Of a DNA stretch of 37,673 nt, positions 28,234 to 37,163 are shown piece after piece. The translations under genes were made by a program, and so were the position numbers. The stretch covers positions 1-37,673 of the forward strand of contig JAIERK010000261.1 in assembly GCA_019746975.1 (NCBI GenBank). The letters are read 5' to 3'. Under the pieces are notes generated by a model. It was given only the letters and a program-made list of their open reading frames with translations. It had not been told where the DNA came from and searched no databases. Each line of letters starts with the position of its first letter. The first letter of the stretch is position 1. Source of the stretch: Candidatus Obscuribacterales bacterium (GTDB taxonomy: Bacteria > Cyanobacteriota > Vampirovibrionia > Obscuribacterales > Obscuribacteraceae).

Positions 28234-29343
28234 TTATGTAATCAACACCGATGCGTTTTCATACTCGAAGGATTGTTCTTTGCTCATGAACAAGGCTTTG
28301 AGTAAATCTCGGTAGAACCCGTAGAGCGGAATTCGTCGTGAAATCTCGTCTCTGAGCGTGTCTCGCTGTGTCTTGAAGCTGCGGTGCGAAGGTCCGGCCA
28401 TGTGATCTAGCTCTAGATAGTAGTTGGACAACGGCTGGATTTGAATTTCGAACACGCGGTCGCGCCAACGTGCAACGCTCTTCAAAGCTTTCCAGCCGGT
28501 CTTCTTCATCTTTGAAGGTTCGCAGGTAAGGTAATCTTTTGTCTCGATAAAATCGAGTAATCGCTCCGATTCCTTCTTGCGCATCGGCATGGAGATGTCG
28601 CATATCTCTTGCATTCTAGAGACATCGGCCTCGCTGAAGATCATCTCCTCGAGTTTCTTATGTACATCAAAGCAAGTTCTTTCATCCTCGCAGATGACCT
28701 TAATTCCGAAAATGTCTTTGATAAACTTACTATACTGTCGCAGGTGTTTGTCGCGCGAAACCAGCTCGTCAAGCACGAATATCTCATCGGCTACCTTGTT
28801 CCACAGCTCTTCCTCAGCCTTAACTCTGCTCGTCAATCGATTGACTCCGCTCATCGGACGTGAAAGTGGAACATACTCGACGAAATTGGCAGACAGCGAA
28901 AGCGGCATCCATTGACTGTTTTGCTGGTATCGAAAATTGTCTACGAGATGGTTGCCCAGGTCGATGTCGGTTACGGAGAACAATGTTTCCCGCGTGATTC
29001 TTTCTCTGATAAGAAATGGACGAGCTTCATCTCCGGGCAGCGCACCGATTACATTTGAATGCAGCTCGAATGTGCCTTCCAGAAGAATGGTAGCTAGCAG
29101 ATGACCAAGACTGTGGAGATGCCACTCGCCATCGAGAATTGTTTTTTTGAAACACTCACGCATTGCGGCGATGGTTTCACTCGACACCTCGATCTCTATA
29201 TGTTTGTTGGGATGCGCTTCTTGTTCTTTCCGCTTCTCGGTGAGGTAGTCGATGAACTGATGAAGGACAGGATCGTGGGTTGCCATCAAAAGTGGTGACT
29301 GCATCTGAGATGAAGCCGGAGACAATGGAGTCGGAGAATGCAT
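28234..29343 (-). CDS. Divergent RelA/SpoT-type nucleotidyltransferase domain protein
   Basis: A 369-residue protein. The C-terminal ~200 residues follow the RelA/SpoT synthetase order: NRLTSRVKAEEELWNKV (~170-186), FIKDIFGIKVIC (~212-223; the metal-binding Asp of the DxxGxR motif is kept), ETKDYL (~272), KKTGWKALKSV in the place of GYxSLH, VFEIQIQP (~303; matching EIQIRT, with the catalytic Glu kept) and a closing helix with LELDH. The stacking Tyr is Trp and the GYxSLH His is Lys. The first ~165 residues have no HD hydrolase motif I can see. If active it would transfer pyrophosphate to GDP/GTP or another acceptor; toxic variants of this fold modify tRNA or ATP. It follows the ABC-F gene with a 3-base gap, so they are co-expressed. 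Confidence 0.68.
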   Translation of the reverse strand: MHSPTPLSPASSQMQSPLLMATHDPVLHQFIDYLTEKRKEQEAHPNKHIEIEVSSETIAAMRECFKKTILDGEWHLHSLGHLLATILLEGTFELHSNVIGALPGDEARPFLIRERITRETLFSVTDIDLGNHLVDNFRYQQNSQWMPLSLSANFVEYVPLSRPMSGVNRLTSRVKAEEELWNKVADEIFVLDELVSRDKHLRQYSKFIKDIFGIKVICEDERTCFDVHKKLEEMIFSEADVSRMQEICDISMPMRKKESERLLDFIETKDYLTCEPSKMKKTGWKALKSVARWRDRVFEIQIQPLSNYYLELDHMAGPSHRSFKTQRDTLRDEISRRIPLYGFYRDLLKALFMSKEQSFEYENASVLIT

Positions 29344-29346
29344 AAC

Positions 29347-31101
29347 TTAGGATTCACCTTTTTCTAGCTTGGACTGCTTCTTCGCGAGTCGCTTAGCGTC
29401 TTCCTTGGCCTTCTCTTTCGATTTTTGCTTGGCGCGCTTTTCCTTCAATCGCTCCTCTTCTTCCATTCTGGCCTTTTGGGCGAGCGCTCGGTCTTTCTCC
29501 TCGGTAATTCTCTCTTGATAATAATCGTATCCACCGGCAAAAGGGCGTAATGTAGCATCTTTAATCTCGACAATTTTATTGGCGACTTGAGAGATAAAAT
29601 ATCGATCATGCGACACGAACATCAGTGTTCCATCAAAGCTGTTTAATGCCTCTTCCAGTGTCTCTTTGGCTGGTATGTCAAGGTGATTTGTCGGCTCGTC
29701 CAGAATCAAGAAATTACATGGTCTGGTCAGTAGTTTTGCCAGAGCCAGTCTCGCCTTCTCTCCGCCACTCAGCTCTTTCACACGTTTGAATACCGTCTCG
29801 TCGCTGAATAGAAATCGTCCCAACAGCCCGCGGATCTCGGCGTCTTTCCATGTCGAGACATCATCCGCGATGGTCGCGAGCACGGTTTTTTCCATGTCCA
29901 ACGCCTCTGCTTGATTTTGCTCGAAGTAGGCAGGCAAGATGTTGTGGTCGCCGATTTTGACTGTGCCGTCGATTGGCGATTCTAGTCCTGCGATCAATCG
30001 AAGCAGAGTCGATTTGCCGCATCCGTTGGGACCGAGAAGTGCGATCCGATCGCCGCGTTCGACGGAAAGACTGGTGTCGAGGAAAAGTATATTGTCTCCA
30101 TATGCATGAGTGAGACCTTTTACTTCAAGCACCTCTTTACCGGATCGAGGCGAAGGCGGAAAATGAAATACGAGTGTGCGTGGTCCTGTTTCTGGTGCAT
30201 CAATGATGTCCCACTTATCTAACTGTTTTTCCCGACTCTTCGCCTGAGTGCTGCGGGTTGCGCTGGCTCTGAACCGTTCTATAAATACTTCTTGTCGCTC
30301 GATTTCGGCCTGCTGTCTTTCGAAAGCCGCCAGTTGAGCTTGACGCTCTTCTTCTTTGAGAGCGATATATGCCGAATAATTGCCTGAATATGTGGTGGCA
30401 ATTCCGCGCTCCATCTCGACAATTTTCGTACAGATTTTGTCGAGAAACTGTCTGTCGTGTGATACCACTACCATTGGTATCGATTGTTTTCTCAGATAAT
30501 CTTCAAACCATTCGATCGTCTCGAGGTCAATGTGGTTGGTAGGTTCGTCGAGGAGCAATAGGTCGGGCTCTCGAAGCATGACCTTTCCGAATCCGACCCG
30601 CATTTGCCAGCCACCAGATAGCGATGAAACCAGACGATCGCCGTCTTCGCGAGAGAATCCGATGTCCGGAAGGATTTTATCGATGCGCTTTTCCAGCCCG
30701 TAGCCGTCATGGACGTCGAATTCTCTGTTGAGGCGATCCATCTTTCGAAGCAGCCGGTCGAGATCGTCTCCGGAGGCTGTTTCGAGCTGATGATGCACAG
30801 TTGCGAGCTGTTCTTGGATGGAAGCGACTTCTTTGAACGTGCTCATTAGCTCTTGTCTGATTGTATGCTCCTGGCTGAGCACGAACTCTTGCGTTAAATA
30901 GGCAAGTCTCGCCCCATTGGGCTTGAATACCTCACCAGAGGAGGGTTCGACTTCACCCATGATTATTTTGAATTGGGTGGTTTTGCCGGAGCCGTTGGCT
31001 CCGACGAGCCCAACGCGCTCGTTGGTTTTGACTTCCCAGGTTGCTTCCACGAGGGGTTCGCCGTTGGGGTAGATTTTGCTAATCCGGTCTAATCTAAGCA
31101 T
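29347..31101 (-). CDS. ABC-F family ATPase (Uup/YdiF/EttA-type)
   Basis: A protein of 584 residues with two ABC domains and no membrane helices. Domain 1 has Walker A GANGSGKTT, signature LSGGWQMRV and Walker B LLLLDEPTNH. Domain 2 has GPNGCGKST, LSGGEKARL and FLILDEPTNH. The linker between the domains (EEERQAQLAAFERQQAEIE onward) is the P-site tRNA-interacting arm of ABC-F factors. The C-terminus is a highly charged Lys/Glu helix (~545-584). ABC-F proteins act on the ribosome as translation factors or antibiotic-resistance factors; which role applies here cannot be decided. The ATG at 31101 (MLRLDRISKIYP) fits the family; an upstream TTG at 31152 would add 17 unconserved residues. It is 3 bases upstream of the RelA/SpoT-like gene. 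Confidence 0.92.
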   Translation of the reverse strand: MLRLDRISKIYPNGEPLVEATWEVKTNERVGLVGANGSGKTTQFKIIMGEVEPSSGEVFKPNGARLAYLTQEFVLSQEHTIRQELMSTFKEVASIQEQLATVHHQLETASGDDLDRLLRKMDRLNREFDVHDGYGLEKRIDKILPDIGFSREDGDRLVSSLSGGWQMRVGFGKVMLREPDLLLLDEPTNHIDLETIEWFEDYLRKQSIPMVVVSHDRQFLDKICTKIVEMERGIATTYSGNYSAYIALKEEERQAQLAAFERQQAEIERQEVFIERFRASATRSTQAKSREKQLDKWDIIDAPETGPRTLVFHFPPSPRSGKEVLEVKGLTHAYGDNILFLDTSLSVERGDRIALLGPNGCGKSTLLRLIAGLESPIDGTVKIGDHNILPAYFEQNQAEALDMEKTVLATIADDVSTWKDAEIRGLLGRFLFSDETVFKRVKELSGGEKARLALAKLLTRPCNFLILDEPTNHLDIPAKETLEEALNSFDGTLMFVSHDRYFISQVANKIVEIKDATLRPFAGGYDYYQERITEEKDRALAQKARMEEEERLKEKRAKQKSKEKAKEDAKRLAKKQSKLEKGES

Positions 31102-31236
31102 CTGTTTGAGTTGTGGGTGTGTTCGGCTTGCACTGTACTTGAATACTGTCAAAGCTTCAATCGATGTTGGGACGTATTTGGGGGAAGTCTCACAAAAAGT
31201 TAGTTGGTGGGTAGGGCGCCCATGTAAGTCTCGGGT

Positions 31237-32301
31237 TCAGGCGGGTGTTGTGGAATCGCAAAATTTACCCATCCGAACTATCTCGGTACCGGCGAGGATA
31301 GATCTTGAGGGGACTCTCGAAGAGTTTGTCCTCACCGATCTCTTGTTTTCGAGTGCGAAGACATGAATATTGTACGGATGGCGCAGAGCGTGAGGACCCG
31401 GCTTGAATGCCAGTTTCGCTGTTTTCGCTTTGCTCGCTTGATCCTTAGTGATGAATCCGCACTCGGTCATTCCATCGAGAACTTCCTTCTGTCTCTTTTG
31501 AGCTCGCTTGAAGTGCGCTTCTTGTCCCAGGTCAGACGGCGCTTTGATCAATGCAGCCAAAAATGCAGATTCGGAAAGGGTCAACTTGCTCGCAGGTTTG
31601 TTGAAGTAAGTCTGCGAAGCGCGCTCGATGCCGTATGCTCCGCGTCCATAGTACACTTCGTTTAAATAAGTTTCGAGAATTTTGTCTTTCGAATAGCATG
31701 TCTCGATATCCAGTGCCATGAAGATCTCTAGAATCTTGCGGCGAGCCGTTCTGTCGTCATGACCGAAATACATCGTTTTCATCAACTGCTGAGTAATTGT
31801 GCTGCCACCTTCGATCCACTGACGCGCCATTGCGTTTTTATACATCGCACGCGTAATGCCGAGAGGGTCGATGCCTGGATGATGGTAGAAGTTGTGGTCT
31901 TCAATGCCGATGACTGCCTGTCTCATAAATGGTGAGATTTTATCGAGCCCGATAGGCTCTCTTTCACCGTCTTTCTGCACCACCGTTACGAGCTTGTCGT
32001 CGATGTCGTAGACCTCAACACCCGCCTTTTGTTCTTTCAGCGTCGGTAATTTGATAAACGAACTGTGTGTGACGGTTTTCAGCCATACTATCGCGAGAGA
32101 TGCAGACAGTGTTACCGCCAACAGTTTAGTCAGCTTTCCTTTATCAGCGCGTTGAGCACCTGCGGATCGAGCTTTTCTTGATTTGCGCGGCATGAAACTC
32201 ACTTGTTCCCATCTAGATAACGCCTGGTTTTTGATTCTTTGAGCCACAGGCGTATTTTTGAGGTCTTTTGCCTGCTGAATCAATTTTGATTCTAATTCCA
32301 T
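31237..32301 (-). CDS. GT51 peptidoglycan glycosyltransferase (class A PBP lacking transpeptidase domain)
   Basis: It has a basic cytoplasmic N-terminus, one membrane helix (KLLAVTLSASLAIVWL) and then a complete GT51 domain. Its motifs are IEDHNFYHHPGID with the catalytic Glu, GGSTITQQLMK, RRKILEIFMALDIE and ILETYLNEVYYGRGAYG. It polymerises lipid II on the outer face of the inner membrane. No SxxK, SxN or KTG transpeptidase motif follows. The protein ends about 50 residues after the GT51 core in a tail without family resemblance, because the frame changes near 31346. The start is uncertain: ATG at 32301 (MELESK) is given, while ATG at 32193 (MPRKSRKARS, with GTGAG upstream) and 32382 and TTG at 32397 are alternatives. 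It could still work as a monofunctional transglycosylase. Confidence 0.85.
   Translation of the reverse strand: MELESKLIQQAKDLKNTPVAQRIKNQALSRWEQVSFMPRKSRKARSAGAQRADKGKLTKLLAVTLSASLAIVWLKTVTHSSFIKLPTLKEQKAGVEVYDIDDKLVTVVQKDGEREPIGLDKISPFMRQAVIGIEDHNFYHHPGIDPLGITRAMYKNAMARQWIEGGSTITQQLMKTMYFGHDDRTARRKILEIFMALDIETCYSKDKILETYLNEVYYGRGAYGIERASQTYFNKPASKLTLSESAFLAALIKAPSDLGQEAHFKRAQKRQKEVLDGMTECGFITKDQASKAKTAKLAFKPGPHALRHPYNIHVFALENKRSVRTNSSRVPSRSILAGTEIVRMGKFCDSTTPA
31265..31345 (-). pseudogene. Out-of-frame remnant of the class A PBP linker
   Basis: In a second frame overlapping the 3' end of the GT51 gene, the minus strand reads QEIGEDKLFESPLKIY and then stops at 31265-31267. This matches the segment that joins GT51 to the transpeptidase in class A PBPs (usually VRQEL-x-x-YGED-x-L-x-x-GLKIYTTLD). 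Adding one A to the A4 run at 31349-31346 would join this frame to the GT51 frame. Sequence after LKIY does not continue into a transpeptidase domain in any frame. Confidence 0.55.
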
Positions 32302-32582
32302 TGAAGAATTCCCGCAGCTTTCCGGATGAAGGCAAACTCTGAACCTGTGCTCGTTTCCGCCGTTGTCTGGTCTGCAACTCATGCAAAATTCTTGCAAAAT
32401 CGCGAGGTTGTTTGTCCATAGAAGAATCGATCGACCGGGTGAGTTGCGGGGCGCTAATTAGTGATTAGCACACGGCTCTAGCGACGATGAGGTTTTGTTG
32501 AAGGTTCCATGAGGGATTGGTTCACAAGCGCCCGATAAGCCTACAGCTTGGTTGCGAGCGTAAGACCTTTGATAAGCCTGGG

Positions 32583-32588
32583 TATAAT
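32583..32588 (+). promoter_or_regulatory. -10 box of the response-regulator operon
   Basis: A perfect TATAAT lies 20 bases before the ATG of the response regulator, preceded by TGGG, close to an extended -10. No good -35 box is found at 16-18 bases, so the promoter may need an activator or rely on the extended element. An AAAAAAGG ribosome site follows. Confidence 0.5.
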
Positions 32589-32608
32589 TACGGAAAAAAA
32601 GGCCCCGC

Positions 32609-33289
32609 ATGTCAAAGATACTCATCATAGAAGACGACCTCGCCTTGGCAGAATTTGTCAAGGATTTCCTTGAGGCTAAATTGCATGAAGTAGACCATGT
32701 TGCGGATGGTCTGGAGGGTCTTGCCTGGCTCCAACAGAAGCCTTACGCGGCGGCAATTATAGACTGGCAATTGCCGGGGTTGAGTGGTATCGAAATCTGT
32801 CAGAAATTTCGGAAAGGCGGCGGTAAAGCGCCAATAATCATGCTGACAGCGAAGAAAGGCTCGCCGGATGTGGTTGATGGACTTTCTGCCGGTGCCGATG
32901 ATTATGTGACCAAACCATTCGAGATTTCGGTTCTGTACGCGAGATTGCAGTCTGTCCTGAGACGGGCTCCCAGCTTTGATTCGCGAACTCTCATCTTTAA
33001 CGACATCGAGCTGGACCTCGATGGTGGCGTGTTTCGAATTGGCGAGGCTACGAAAAAACTGACTCGGAAAGAGCTTGGGATTCTAGAACTCTTGATGCGC
33101 AACCCTGGCCGCGTCTTCAGCGCCGACGCCATACTCGAGCATGTCTGGTCAACAGACTCGGAGACCGGACCCGAGACCGTAAGAACTCACATCAACCATC
33201 TGCGCAAGAGTCTCGCTGCGGCTTCTCCGACCTGTGGCGATATAATCGAAAGTGTATACGGTCTTGGCTACAGACTGAAACACGAATGA
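32609..33289 (+). CDS. OmpR/PhoB-family response regulator
   Basis: A 226-residue two-domain regulator. The receiver (~1-118) has acidic-pocket residues in IIEDDLALA, phospho-acceptor Asp52 in AIIDWQLPG, the switch Thr in IMLTAKKG and Lys102 in VTKPFE. The winged-helix effector domain (~130-226) has KLTRKELGILELLM, VRTHINHLRKSL (recognition helix) and VYGLGYRL. It binds DNA as a dimer when phosphorylated. Its probable partner is the histidine kinase at 34997-36766, with a TPR gene between. The next gene starts 12 bases after its stop. Confidence 0.95.
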   Translation: MSKILIIEDDLALAEFVKDFLEAKLHEVDHVADGLEGLAWLQQKPYAAAIIDWQLPGLSGIEICQKFRKGGGKAPIIMLTAKKGSPDVVDGLSAGADDYVTKPFEISVLYARLQSVLRRAPSFDSRTLIFNDIELDLDGGVFRIGEATKKLTRKELGILELLMRNPGRVFSADAILEHVWSTDSETGPETVRTHINHLRKSLAAASPTCGDIIESVYGLGYRLKHE

Positions 33290-33301
33290 CGGTAGGAATA
33301 A

Positions 33302-34987
33302 ATGAGAGTGCGCCTGGTAATCAGTGTTTTTTTTGCCCTCCTCTGTACCACTGTGTGCGCTCATGTGGGATCAACCGAGAATATCTATGCGATGGAGGAG
33401 CTTCCTGCGGTAGTTCGGGCAACTCGGAAAGTAGTAAATCAGTACGTCCGACAGCGTAATTACGCTAAAGCACTGGCTGTGCTGGATTCGATGGAATCCA
33501 AGGGCTATGACAAGAACTCCAAAGAGTACAGGTACATTTATCTGCAGCGCGCAGCAATTTACCACACTGCGGGACGGGAAAAAGACTGGATGGCGGCGTT
33601 GGAAACACTCGCCAACACCCCAGAGCATCGAGCCAGGGCGTTCCTTTCGAAAGCTTATTACTGTGTCGTTTCTCCCGGCGACGAGAAACTGAAGGAAGCG
33701 GAGCGTCTTTTGACCATGGTTAACCCGAGCTCCCCAGTCGACCGCTACTCCAAGTTCTCCTCGCAGTTTCATCTCTACGGTAGGCTCGGCCGAATGAAAA
33801 GCAGGCTGCAGGCAGCCATCGGAATGAACGAGATTGCTCCTGATTCCAGCACCGAATATAATCTTTGTATTTCGCTTGCCGCACTTAACCGCGTGAGTGA
33901 GGCGCGGGTCTGGCTTGAGCGAGCAGCCAGGGACTCCCCCAACGAGACAAGTCGCCTCGCCGTGCTGAGCAATGGCGCATGGCATCTTGCAATCGCTCGT
34001 GCACCTGAAGATGCTGAGGTGTTCAATAGCAGAGCGCTCGCTATTGATCCGCATGATCCTCAGGCGCTAATCACAAAAGCAGCAATCGTTGAAATGCTGA
34101 TCGCAGAAGGAAAATCAAAGGCAACGCTTGAGCCAATTCTCGAAGCAATAGACGAAAAGCGATGCACCAATGTCCAGATATGGGAAAAATACACGCGACT
34201 GGCTCGTTTAGCCTGTGACAAAAAACAATTCGAAAAGGCTCTGAAATATGCCACTAAAGCTGATACCGCAAACAGCAATCACGTAACATGGAATCAGTTG
34301 GGTTATATCTGTCACCAGCTGGGACAACAGGAGAATGCGATCTTCTGGAAGCTTAAGCTTGTCCAATTAGATCCGCAGAATTCGGAAGCTCTGATGCCAA
34401 TGGTGGAGACTTACGCTCGGGCTGAGGAGATAGATACAGCTATCGAATTGTGCACGAAAATTCTCAAACTGAATCCCAAGAGCAAGGGCGCTCTGAGAAT
34501 GCGTGGCGCTCTCTACCTCGCGACCGATAGATACATGGAAGCCAATGCCGATGTGGAACGCTTACAAAAAGTCGATCCCGGCAAGGACCACTCTATCGAA
34601 ACAATTTGGGGTTATGGTGCAAAGTTCACTCCTAATCTGCTCCAATACTACAAAAGCGCTTCTGCGGGTTGGGGTGAACTTGACAGAATAAGACTGAAGA
34701 AACTCGAGAAACAGATCGAGGCGACAGAGGACAAGGCAGAACTCGCCAAGCTTTTGCAGCAACAAGCGAACATGGAACTCACAATGTGCTTTTACGAACA
34801 AGCTCACAAACATGCCATGCTGAGTATTGCAATGGGTAATCAGAACTTTCGCGTGCATAGCATTTCCGCTGCTGCGCTCTTTGCTCTCAATCGCTTTAAA
34901 GAAGCGAAGACCGAACGACAGATTGCGGTGGCACTTCACCATGCTCAAAATCCATCGGCTGATGAAGTGGGGAGCAAGAGCCAATAA
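33302..34987 (+). CDS. Exported TPR-repeat protein in two-component operon
   Basis: A 561-residue protein with a signal peptide (hydrophobic ~4-19, probable cleavage after VCA near 20), so it is periplasmic. The rest is helical repeats of TPR type across ~40-540. The clearest units are VTWNQLGYICHQLGQQENAI (~323-342), TAIELCTKILKLNPKSKGAL (~380-400) and the following MRGALYLATDRYMEAN. Eight or more repeats are likely. TPR superhelices bind peptides or proteins. Its position between a response regulator and its kinase suggests that it senses or presents an envelope signal to the kinase; this is inference. TAGGA lies five bases before the ATG. It ends 9 bases before the kinase gene. Confidence 0.85.
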   Translation: MRVRLVISVFFALLCTTVCAHVGSTENIYAMEELPAVVRATRKVVNQYVRQRNYAKALAVLDSMESKGYDKNSKEYRYIYLQRAAIYHTAGREKDWMAALETLANTPEHRARAFLSKAYYCVVSPGDEKLKEAERLLTMVNPSSPVDRYSKFSSQFHLYGRLGRMKSRLQAAIGMNEIAPDSSTEYNLCISLAALNRVSEARVWLERAARDSPNETSRLAVLSNGAWHLAIARAPEDAEVFNSRALAIDPHDPQALITKAAIVEMLIAEGKSKATLEPILEAIDEKRCTNVQIWEKYTRLARLACDKKQFEKALKYATKADTANSNHVTWNQLGYICHQLGQQENAIFWKLKLVQLDPQNSEALMPMVETYARAEEIDTAIELCTKILKLNPKSKGALRMRGALYLATDRYMEANADVERLQKVDPGKDHSIETIWGYGAKFTPNLLQYYKSASAGWGELDRIRLKKLEKQIEATEDKAELAKLLQQQANMELTMCFYEQAHKHAMLSIAMGNQNFRVHSISAAALFALNRFKEAKTERQIAVALHHAQNPSADEVGSKSQ

Positions 34988-34996
34988 AACAGCATT

Positions 34997-36766
34997 ATGA
35001 ACTTACTTCACAAGTCGCTAATATTTTTGATTGTCGTGCTGGCGGTACAGATTGCTGGACTTACTGTCTCCCGTTACTTTCTCATGGAAGCCGAAAAACA
35101 GTTGGAAAAGGTCACGTACTCTCATAAAGTTGTGAGCGGACGAGATCGAATTACGCATGCATTCTATGAATCGATGCATGCTGCGATTCTTATGACTCTT
35201 ACGTCGAATGAGTCTTTGGGAAACCGGCTGGATGAGATTGCTATCGAGTTGCCGCAGACGATCAAGGAATTGAACGATAGTAAGTTTGCCTCGCCTGAAG
35301 ATCGCAGGGACCTGGCGACGATATCAGAGATCACGCTGTACATCAACGACGAGATTCGATATCTGCGAGATAGCATCTCCAAAAGCACAACTCCTGACCG
35401 CTTCCGACAGGGACTGCGTTTCGTAAATCTGCAGGTTGCTCCACACTTGGATGATCTGAACGCGGCTATGGCCGCGTTGCATAAGCGACACGTCATTATC
35501 GAGCGCCAGTCTGCAGCACTGACGAAATTGCACGACCTGTACAATACAATCTTCAACGTGCTGTTGGCGCTATCCATCGTTACCACAATCCTAACTGTTA
35601 TCGCCTTTATCCTGGGAGTAACTAATCGTATCAAAGTTGTGAATGAAAACATTTTGCTGTACGCTGAAGGTCGACCTCTACAGGCCCCTCTGAAAGGTCG
35701 AGACGAGATCTCTATTCTCGACGCGCAGTTCCACACCTTGAGCAAGCTCTTGTCAGAAGCAAAGGCGAAAGATGACGCCGTGTTCGGCAATATGCCAGTG
35801 GGGCTCGTTGCTTGTTTGGAAGATGGTACTATCGAAAGCTTCAACCCTCAGGCGGAAAAACTTTTTGGACTGTCGCCGACTGATGACTTAAGAATTCAAT
35901 CGCTTCTAGTGGATGGCACTATTGACAGTGGCATCGATCTCCCAGAAGGCCGGCTGACTGAAGCGGTTCGGACGAGATGGGTCCGAGCCGACGGCACTCA
36001 CTTTCCTGCCGAAATGACGATTGCCAAGTTTACACATGATGGGACGAATCGGGCTTTGGTTGCCCTTCTCGATGTCTCGGATCGAGAACAAATTGAACAG
36101 TTGCGACATGAGTTCGTCTCAATCGTTAGTCACGATATCTGTTCTCCTCTATCTTCGATTAGCACCTGTCTGACGTTGTTTGCCGAAGACGCTTATGGTA
36201 CCGTATCCGATCGCGGCAAGCGGCGACTCGAAGTGGCGGAAAAGGAATGCGCGAGGTTGATGCGACTGACGCGAGATCTTCTGGATATGGCGCGTATCGA
36301 ATCCGGAAATGTTCAACTGGATAAAACCGAGTGCAGCGTTCGAGAATTGATTGAATCGTCTATTGATGCTGTTCAGCTCAATGCCTCTAGTAAAGGCATC
36401 ACGATTGAAGGCGAGCCTACGGATTTGTATGTGGATGCTGATGCCGATAGGGTAATTCAGATCATCGTCAACTTCTTGAGCAATGCAATCAAGTACACTC
36501 CGGACGGCAAGACCGTTACCGTGCGCGCCGAGGAGGAGGAAGACGCCATCTGCATCAGCGTGATCGATGAGGGTCCTGGGATTCCGGAAGATTTCCAGAA
36601 ACAGATTTTCGAGAGATTCCGCCAAGTTAAAAGCGAGGATAGCAAACGCGGAACAGGACTCGGTCTTGCCGTGTGCAAGATGCTGGCCGAAGCACATGGT
36701 GGCGCCGTTGGTGTCACCAGCGAAGTCGGCCACGGCAGCGAATTCTGGTTGCTGCTTCCTGCGTGA
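34997..36766 (+). CDS. HAMP-PAS sensor histidine kinase
   Basis: A 589-residue membrane sensor kinase. Two membrane helices (~8-28 and ~187-209) flank a helical periplasmic sensor of about 155 residues. A HAMP linker (~210-260) follows, then a PAS domain (~265-365, VFGNMPVGLVACLEDGTIES to ALLDVSDRE). The dimerisation helix carries phospho-acceptor His379 in FVSIVSHDICSPL. The ATPase domain has the N box NFLSNAIKYT, G1 DEGPGIP, F box FERFRQ and G2 GTGLGLAV. All catalytic boxes are intact. It should phosphorylate the OmpR-type regulator encoded two genes upstream. The periplasmic sensor resembles four-helix bundle sensors; its ligand is unknown. Confidence 0.93.
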   Translation: MNLLHKSLIFLIVVLAVQIAGLTVSRYFLMEAEKQLEKVTYSHKVVSGRDRITHAFYESMHAAILMTLTSNESLGNRLDEIAIELPQTIKELNDSKFASPEDRRDLATISEITLYINDEIRYLRDSISKSTTPDRFRQGLRFVNLQVAPHLDDLNAAMAALHKRHVIIERQSAALTKLHDLYNTIFNVLLALSIVTTILTVIAFILGVTNRIKVVNENILLYAEGRPLQAPLKGRDEISILDAQFHTLSKLLSEAKAKDDAVFGNMPVGLVACLEDGTIESFNPQAEKLFGLSPTDDLRIQSLLVDGTIDSGIDLPEGRLTEAVRTRWVRADGTHFPAEMTIAKFTHDGTNRALVALLDVSDREQIEQLRHEFVSIVSHDICSPLSSISTCLTLFAEDAYGTVSDRGKRRLEVAEKECARLMRLTRDLLDMARIESGNVQLDKTECSVRELIESSIDAVQLNASSKGITIEGEPTDLYVDADADRVIQIIVNFLSNAIKYTPDGKTVTVRAEEEEDAICISVIDEGPGIPEDFQKQIFERFRQVKSEDSKRGTGLGLAVCKMLAEAHGGAVGVTSEVGHGSEFWLLLPA

Positions 36767-36861
36767 TCACACCTGGTCCATTCTAGTTGCTATCTTCCTT
36801 GCGCTCGAACGGCTTGGCTACTGTGTACGACGAAGCTGGAACGGCATGGCTGCTGCGCCCT

Positions 36862-36916
36862 AGTCGTTGCTTCTAAGCTTCCAGCAGATACGAGTCGTTG
36901 CTTCTACGCTGGCAGC
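36862..36916 (+). repeat. Short direct repeat, period 31
   Basis: AGTCGTTGCTTCTA occurs at 36862-36875 and again at 36893-36906, with weaker similarity continuing after each copy. It lies between the histidine kinase stop and the WG-repeat remnant. Confidence 0.6.
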
Positions 36917-36933
36917 CTCTTCTTCGCAGATCT

Positions 36934-37158
36934 CTACTTGATAGAGGTTCTGAAAAACAGGTTGCCATCCCTGTCGATCATGCCCCATTTGTCGTTGTCG
37001 ACTTTCACAACAGCGACCTGTTCCGAGAATGGTCGTGCATCTTGGAATTGTGCTTTGATTGTGTCTAAACTAATTTTAGGCGAACAGTTTTCAACTGTTA
37101 TGCCAATGTTAAGCGGGAAGACTGACCCTGTCCAAGTTCCAGTGTTAACCCTGGAGTT
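36934..37158 (-). pseudogene. Decayed WG-repeat protein gene (C-terminal remnant)
   Basis: On the minus strand a frame runs from just after a TGA (37161-37159) to a TAG at 36936-36934, about 74 codons. Its end reads FQDARPFSEQVAVVKVDNDK and then WGMIDRDGNLFF, a textbook WG beta-repeat (A-x-x-FSEG-x-A-x-V then KWGFIDKxG). The earlier part (PLNIGITVENCSPKISLD) also looks coding. There is no ATG or usable start before the repeat, and the dispersed repeat at 37164-37186 lies immediately upstream of the break. It is most simply the 3' remnant of a larger WG-repeat gene. A plus-strand frame over the same bases is its antisense shadow. Confidence 0.55.
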
Positions 37159-37163
37159 TCACG

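Noticed and set aside
28093..28305. Plus-strand 70-codon frame containing RDAGGPSGTAVPGGAA
   Set aside because: It spans the end of the TPR gene, the dispersed repeat and the end of the RelA/SpoT-like gene; the peptide is the translation of the repeat.
32213..32419. Alternative minus-strand frame at the 5' end of the GT51 gene
   Set aside because: Arg-rich composition without family resemblance; the other frame leads into the membrane helix and GT51 domain.
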